Below are positions 58,698 to 64,000 of a stretch of DNA of 64,000 bases, piece after piece; the first letter of the stretch is position 1, and every line of letters begins with the position of its first letter. The stretch covers positions 10,020,359-10,084,358 of the forward strand of contig AP025065.1 of assembly GCA_036186865.1 (NCBI GenBank). The letters are read 5' to 3'. Origin of the DNA: Eustoma russellianum. Taxonomy: Eukaryota > Streptophyta > Magnoliopsida > Gentianales > Gentianaceae. A program made the translations under genes and the position numbers. The notes under the pieces were generated by a model, which was not told where the DNA came from, did not search any database, and saw only the letters and a list, made by a program, of their open reading frames with translations.

Positions 58698-60108
58698 CTA
58701 TCTTTTTTGCTTATATTTTATCATATAAGGAAATTGTTCAATGAATTCAACCCATTTTGCATGCCTTTCGTTTAAATTTCCTTGGCTTTTAAGGAACTTA
58801 AGACTTTCGTGATCGGTATAAACCACAAACTCTTTATGTTGCAAATAATGTTGCCAAGTCTGCAATGATCTAACCAGTGCATACAACTCTTTGTCATAGG
58901 TTGAATAATTCAATTGCGATCCCTTAAGATTTTCACTAAAATAAGCAATCGGTTGTTTAGACTGAGATAGTACAACTCTGTACCAACACCACTAGCATCA
59001 TATTCAATCTCAAATGTTTCATCAAAGCTAGGTAGTCTTAGAATAGGTGCAGAAGTTAACCTTGATTTAAGTTCATCAAAGGCTTTCTGTTGTGACTCTC
59101 CCCACTGAAATCCTACGTCTTTCTTAACAATCTTATTCAAAGGTGCAGTAATACTTGAAAAGTCCTTAACAAATCTTCTATAGAAACTAGCCTACCCATG
59201 AAAGCTTCTCACCTCTCCAACAGTTGTGGGAATTGGCCATTCTAAAATTGAGTTCACTTTATCTTGGTCCATTTCAATTCCATTTGCACTAACCACAAAT
59301 TCTAGAAACAGAACTTTTTTTATACAAAAAGAACATTTGTTGAAATTTGCATATGATTGTTTCTTGAATGCTTCAAAAACGCTTCTTAGGTGTCCAATGT
59401 GTTCATGCAAAGTCTTAGAGTAAATCAAGATATCATCAAAGTACACAACAACAAATTTTTCAATGAATGCAGTAGGACTTCATTCATTAATCTCATGAAA
59501 GTACTAGGTGTATTAGTTAAGCCAAATGGCATGACTAACCACTCATACAATCCAAACTTAGTCTTAAATGCAGTTTTCCATTCATCATCTTCTCTAATGC
59601 GTACTTGAAGGTAACCGTTTTCAAGATCAATCTTGGTAAAATACTTAGCACCGTGCAATTCATCAACAATATCATCAAGTCTAAGAATAGGGTACCTATA
59701 TTTTACAGTTATCTTGTTGATGGCACTACAATCAGTACACATTCTCCATGTACCATCTTTCTTTTGTACAACGATCACAGGAACAACACAAGAACTCATG
59801 CTTTCCCTCACCTTTTCTTTGGCCAAGAGTTCTTCTACTTGACATTGAATTTCCTTTGTTTCAGCAGGGTTTGTTCTGTAGGTTGGCCTGTTAGGCAGGA
59901 TAACACCAGGTATGAAGTCTGTTCGGTGCTCAATTCCTCTTAAAGGCGGCAAACCAGAAGGTTCTTCTTCAGAAAATAACCCTGAAAACTCATCGAGCAA
60001 AGATACAACTCCACTGGGCAAAGGGGAGGGTAAGTCACTCATAGAAAACATAGACTCCTTAAGATTCAAAACATAGACAGTTTTCTTTGAGATTAGGCCA
60101 TGTGACAC
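58698..60108 (-). pseudogene. Gypsy reverse transcriptase and RNase H (fragments)
   Basis: Reverse transcriptase runs from 60108: GIEHRTDFIPGV, VPVIVVQKKDGTWRMCTDC, YPILRLDDIVDELHGAKYF, KTKFGLYEWLVMPFGLTN. The catalytic box YFDDILIYSK is in the next piece (59192-59446). RNase H follows as WGESQQKAFDELKSRLTSAP and IEYDAS (58910-59140), and YSTYDKELYALVRSLQTWQHYL...VVYTDHESLKFL (58698-58913). Frames change between the pieces and stops intervene, so it is inactive. Confidence 0.92.
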
Positions 60109-60279
60109 TTCACTTGGTTTGGCAAATAAAGCAAATTTCTTTTGAGTTTTGCCTTCATCGACATTTACTATCTCTTTGTCTTTAGACTCATTTTTTATTC
60201 TTTCACTCTTAATACACTATAGAAATTTCTTTTCTGCCTCTTTTGCCTTAGGATCATTCCTGTTCTTACACATTCTCTT

Positions 60280-60654
60280 TTAATCTTCAAATACCTTGTG
60301 TGGGAGTAATGCTTGTAGCTTAAACAACTTATTGTTAAACCTGAAGGAATACCTATTCAAGTATCCATCATAGGTAACTTTCTTATCAAACTGCCATGGT
60401 CTATCTAAAAGGATATGACTTGCATGCATAGGAGCTACATCATATAAGATATCATCTTTATACCCACCAATAGACAATGAGATCAAAATTTGTTTGCTAA
60501 CACTCACTTCTCCATAATCATTTAGCCAATATCGTTTATAAGGGTGTGGGTGGTTAAGTAATGGCAAATCAAGTTTTCTAACGAGTTCAACACTTGCCAC
60601 ATGAGTACAGGATCCAGAGTCAATAATCAAAGTACAAAATTTCCCTTTAACCAT
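60280..60654 (-). pseudogene. Gypsy aspartic protease region
   Basis: The minus strand has the active-site motif LIIDSGSCTHVAS, then WLNDYGEVSVSKQILISLSI and MHASHILLDRPWQFDKKV, the pattern of the pepsin-like protease of gypsy elements. The following ~170 bp toward the reverse transcriptase contain stops and a Lys-rich linker. Confidence 0.85.
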
Positions 60655-60849
60655 GCAATGGATATGGAAAATTTTGTCTCTGTGTTGATCTTGTCCATCA
60701 ATCTAAAATGTGCTTTAAGAGCTCCTCTAACAACCAAGAATTCTTTTGATGCAAGTTCTTCATCCTCACTCACACTTTCCTCATTTTCATCATGATTTTC
60801 CTCAACATCACATGTTCCTCTTCCTCGTCATCAGAATAATATTCGTTAG

Positions 60850-62093
60850 ACTCTTCAATGAACATGATACATTTAGGATTGGGACATTGATTTGCAAAAT
60901 GACCTTTACCTAAACATTTAAAGCATTGAACGTCTCTAAATCTAGTAGTTGAATTAGAAATGTTACCTTCAACCTTGTTTTTCCCTTTGCCTAAATTTTG
61001 TTGAGATGGTTGAGGTGGTCTTTGGTCTGGCTAAGTCTTGCCTTGGAACCCACGGCCTTGAGGTGTAGTTGGCTTAAAACTTGTGCCTTGATTTGTCCTA
61101 GGCGGCATTCTTGGATAGGATGAAGAGTTAGCTCAAAAGATAAACTAGATGTAAATGGTGTTACCTTGAGTTGTCTTTCAATCTTTTCAGCTTTATGAAC
61201 CATGGAAGTCATATCAATATATGTGGTAAATTCAACTCTGTTTGCAATTTCCTTGTTCAATCCAGCTAGAAATCTAGCCATGGTAGTTTCCTCTGGTTCT
61301 TCAATGTTAGCTCTTATCAATAATCAATAAGATCTCTAACTCTTTGAAATACTCATATGCGCTACAGCTTCCTTGAGTGAGTTTTTGCAAGTTTTGGTAG
61401 ATGGTTCTTTCATAGTCTAAAGGAATGAATTTTTTCTCATCTCAATTTTCATTTCTTCCCGAGTAGAGATTGGAGCTTGTCAGGTTCTCCTTACGTTGTG
61501 TAGTTGATCCCACCTATTTAAGGCATAATCTGCAAACTCTATAGCCGCATAGCGCACTTTAGTTAAATCAGTATAATTTGTACATGAGTATATGAGATCT
61601 ACCTTTTTCTTCCATTCAAAATATGCCTCAGCATCACTCTTTCCATGGAATGTGAGGATGTTCACTTTTGTTTTGATGAATTCATCTTCTTGTGGGTTAT
61701 TCTTTTGATTCCCACGATTTTAGAATTGGTTGTACTCTTCCTCAATGTTATAGTTATCAAACATTTGGTTTTGTTCTTCTTCTCTTTCATCAAAGGTCCT
61801 TATAGGTATAAAATTCTTATTAAGCCCTCTTCCTCTGCCTCTGCCTCTTCCTCTTTCCGAAGAAAAAGACTAATGGCTTTCAAGCCTATGCTTCGGTACG
61901 GCGATGTTTGTCCTTTATGTAAAGGATTTTCTAGATGAGATTGTGACTGTTTTTCTGGGCCCTCTATACGGCTACTCATCAATTTCATTTTCCACAACAT
62001 CTTTTATATTAGTTGTGATAAATCGTCCACGTTTGTAGGCAATCTCTCTCCTTCTTTGTTAAGGCACATGGTATTCTCAGGTGTCTTATCCAT
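60850..62093 (-). pseudogene. Gypsy gag with CCHC zinc knuckle (fragments)
   Basis: I place the start at ATG 62093-62091 (MDKTPENTMCLNKEGERL). Gag pieces: LTFHGKSDAEAYFEWKKKVD with EFADYALNRWDQL (61480-61665), and EEPEETTMARFLAGLNKEIANRV (60991-61320). A CCHC knuckle CFKCLGKGHFANQC lies near 60890-60935, followed by an acidic SDDEEEE stretch. Several frameshifts and stops occur. Confidence 0.85.
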
Positions 62094-62776
62094 GGTATAA
62101 ATACCTGAAATTGAACAAGAAAAACAAAGAAAAAAAGGAAAACTAACACAAAGACAAAAGAAACTTGATTATGTTAGTGGAAAACATAAAAAATAAGTGT
62201 TTGTTCCTCTCTCTCTTTTTGCAGTTCACACAATCTTGTGTCTCCTTGAAGAATCTGACGCGAGAACAATTCAAAGCAAACTTTCCAAGTGAGTATCAAT
62301 TCCAATAACTTCAATCATGTAAAGTAAACTTTCTTCACAAGTCTCCCACCAATTCACTCACAATTCCAATGTTATAAACAACAAACTTGGACTGTACTAA
62401 TATTCAAAGAGAATCGAAACCAAATTTGATATAATAGGCTGAGCCAAATAAATGCTAAGGGATCGCCCTAGGCAATCCTTAACTTAATCGTAGGCTTCCC
62501 GCAAGCTAGATGCAAGTATGGATGAACTAGAAGCACTCAAGTGTTCAAAAGTGAAAACAAATGGGTACTTTGGGTTTATGAAGGAAACAAGACCAATTCT
62601 TTTGCTCTTTGCATTTTCAATTGTTTTGTGCAAACTTTTCTTTGAAATAAGCTTCACTTTCTTTCTTTTTCTTTTTCCTTGTTCAAAGCTAAACAAGGTG
62701 TGTATACCTTGGTAAAATTGATTGGTAAGGCTTTGTCTGTTTGTTTTTTATGGATATATTGACGTTTTTGTGTGTA
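62094..62776. other. Gypsy leader region, no gene
   Basis: The minus-strand leader upstream of gag contains pyrimidine/purine-rich tracts. A primer site or LTR boundary could not be fixed. Short open frames on both strands (62484-62715) carry no motif. Confidence 0.45.
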
Positions 62777-63350
62777 TGTTAGGAAATCATACGAGATCAC
62801 TGCAAAACGCACAGCAGAAAAAACAAAACTTGATCTCCGATTTCCTACCAAGGATCTATGTTGTTCGTTTAATCGATGAAAAAAAACTCAAAAATTACCT
62901 CTGAAGATTCGAAATCCGCAGATGGAAGAGGTGCGAAATCATGAACACCCTCTGTCGGTATCCACACGAATGCTTCCGCCCGGAGTGCTAGCTCTTGAAC
63001 GGCGCAGCTGAGAGAACTCGCTTTTCTCAAAAAACGGCTCTAGGGTTTCTGTTGTTTTCGTGTGTATTTCGTATGTCTCTATGTACGAGATACATAGATA
63101 TATATACACATATATGGATATTAAAAACCGAGTCCTAATCGGTTTCGTTGATGCCAATCAAAATCCATATCAGATATGGATTCTGTCAGGATATTCAAAA
63201 TCCATATCAGATGTGGATTCTCTCATTATTATCCGACAACATATGTATATATATACACACACACACATATAACCACAAAAACGAAAATAATAATAATATT
63301 ATTAATAATAATTAAAATCCAATATTAACATTATTAATATTAAAACGATG

Positions 63351-63393
<43 letters not shown>

Positions 63394-64000
63394 TCCAATA
63401 TTAATATCATTAATATTATTAATCTCAGCCATACACATTCTTGTTTGTGACCCGATAGGCCCATATTAATTGGCAGTTGATTAAATCTCTATTAAACCTA
63501 CAAGTCGTAATTGGTCTCTAGCAAGACATTATGACTACCCAATTAATATGAGTAAAGTCCAACTAGCCTAATAGCACATGCATTAATCCTTTTGTCACAC
63601 GATATCTAGTTTGAACATAAGTTATGGTCAGCTCATACTTATATTGTTCAAACATATGATTACTCGATCTCTAAGTGGACTGATAAAACAAATGATATTG
63701 ATCACACTATCAATTCATTTGAGCAAGACCATGCATTTCACAGTCTCACTAATCGAGGGGCCCAAAGATATCACTCTCAAAAGAGAGGGACAAATTCTAT
63801 CTTGATTGTTCAATATCCTCTACATAATTTCTATCACATTCAATCATGACCTTTATTATTATCCAATTACGGATAACGTTTGATCATGTCAAAATATAAT
63901 AGTCCTTATGTTGGAAACTATGACAATCTCAAGTCAAAGGATTAAAACATGACTATCGTGAGATTTACTTATGACGCTAATCCATGTAGTAATCTCATGA
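62777..64000 (-). repeat. LTR, cut by the window end
   Basis: It begins TGTTAGGAAATCATACGAG on the plus strand. The reverse complement, ...GATTTCCTAACA, is the kind of LTR end that precedes a tRNA-Met primer site in many plant copia elements, which suggests minus orientation. No primer site lies to its left, so it is either a 3' or a solo LTR. The right end is outside the window. It contains a repeated phrase aaaatccatatcagat(a/g)tggattct (63163 and 63199), a (TA/CA) run and an (AAT)n tract. Confidence 0.55.
63351..63391. repeat. (AAT)n microsatellite
   Basis: An uninterrupted ATA/AAT trinucleotide run of about 14 units. Confidence 0.95.

Larger units (their letters stand above)
57218..62093 (-). 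mobile_element. Ty3/gypsy retrotransposon interior (gag-pol), decayed
   Basis: The minus strand carries, from 62093 to 57218, gag, zinc knuckle, protease, reverse transcriptase, RNase H and integrase. This order (integrase last) is that of Ty3/gypsy. Numerous stops and frameshifts break it into pieces, each described separately. The two LTRs could not be identified. I see no typical chromodomain after integrase, only a basic ITRSKNKKL tail, so the clade stays open. Confidence 0.9.

Overview
This is plant nuclear DNA, most likely from a eudicot. It holds AT-rich intergenic DNA, GT-AG introns, two recognisable plant genes and several families of plant LTR retrotransposons and LINEs. I see no bacterial, organellar or viral genome features and no RNA gene.

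Layout. (1) 1-10207, + strand: the C-terminal third of a SPIKE1 (SPK1) gene, a plant DOCK-family Rho/ROP guanine-nucleotide exchange factor. It is broken by an intact Ty1/copia element (683-7154, - strand) inserted inside an exon, by a second retroposed insert (8482-8980) inside another exon, and by two frameshifts, so I call it a pseudogene or disrupted allele. (2) 10667-15802, + strand: a complete but stop-riddled Ty1/copia element with both LTRs. (3) 16204-22362, - strand: an apparently intact 19-exon gene for a 968-residue leucine-rich-repeat receptor kinase of the LRR-VIII-1/HPCA1 type. This is the only host gene here that looks functional. (4) 22.4-26.6 kb: gene-free AT-rich DNA with a SINE-like tail and a decayed LTR. 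(5) 26.8-50.5 kb: a nested transposon stack. A decayed copia element on the - strand is split by a 9-kb gypsy-type element with 4.1-kb LTRs and only a gag remnant (27208-36224), and again by a gypsy-type LTR (36736 to about 47729). That LTR is split by a LINE (38975-47598), and the LINE is split by a 2750-bp solo LTR (42660-45409). (6) 50.6-54.0 kb: a second, 5'-truncated LINE of the same family between TA/TG microsatellites. (7) 54.6-55.4 kb: a decayed copia integrase fragment. (8) 57.2-62.1 kb, - strand: a decayed Ty3/gypsy polyprotein. (9) 62777 to the end: part of another LTR.

How the pieces relate. The two host genes have unrelated jobs: cytoskeletal/ROP signalling (SPK1) and extracellular H2O2/quinone-type sensing (HPCA1-like receptor). 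The rest of the window is a record of successive insertions. Several junctions can be read to the base, because the target-site duplications are visible and the interrupted reading frame is restored when the insert is removed. I did not find a convincing new biological system. The most unusual items are the gag-only giant-LTR element, the four-level nest, the 2750-bp solo LTR carrying a 104-bp repeat with ATCGATCGAT palindromes, and the pair of GC-rich stem-loops in the leader of the intact copia element.
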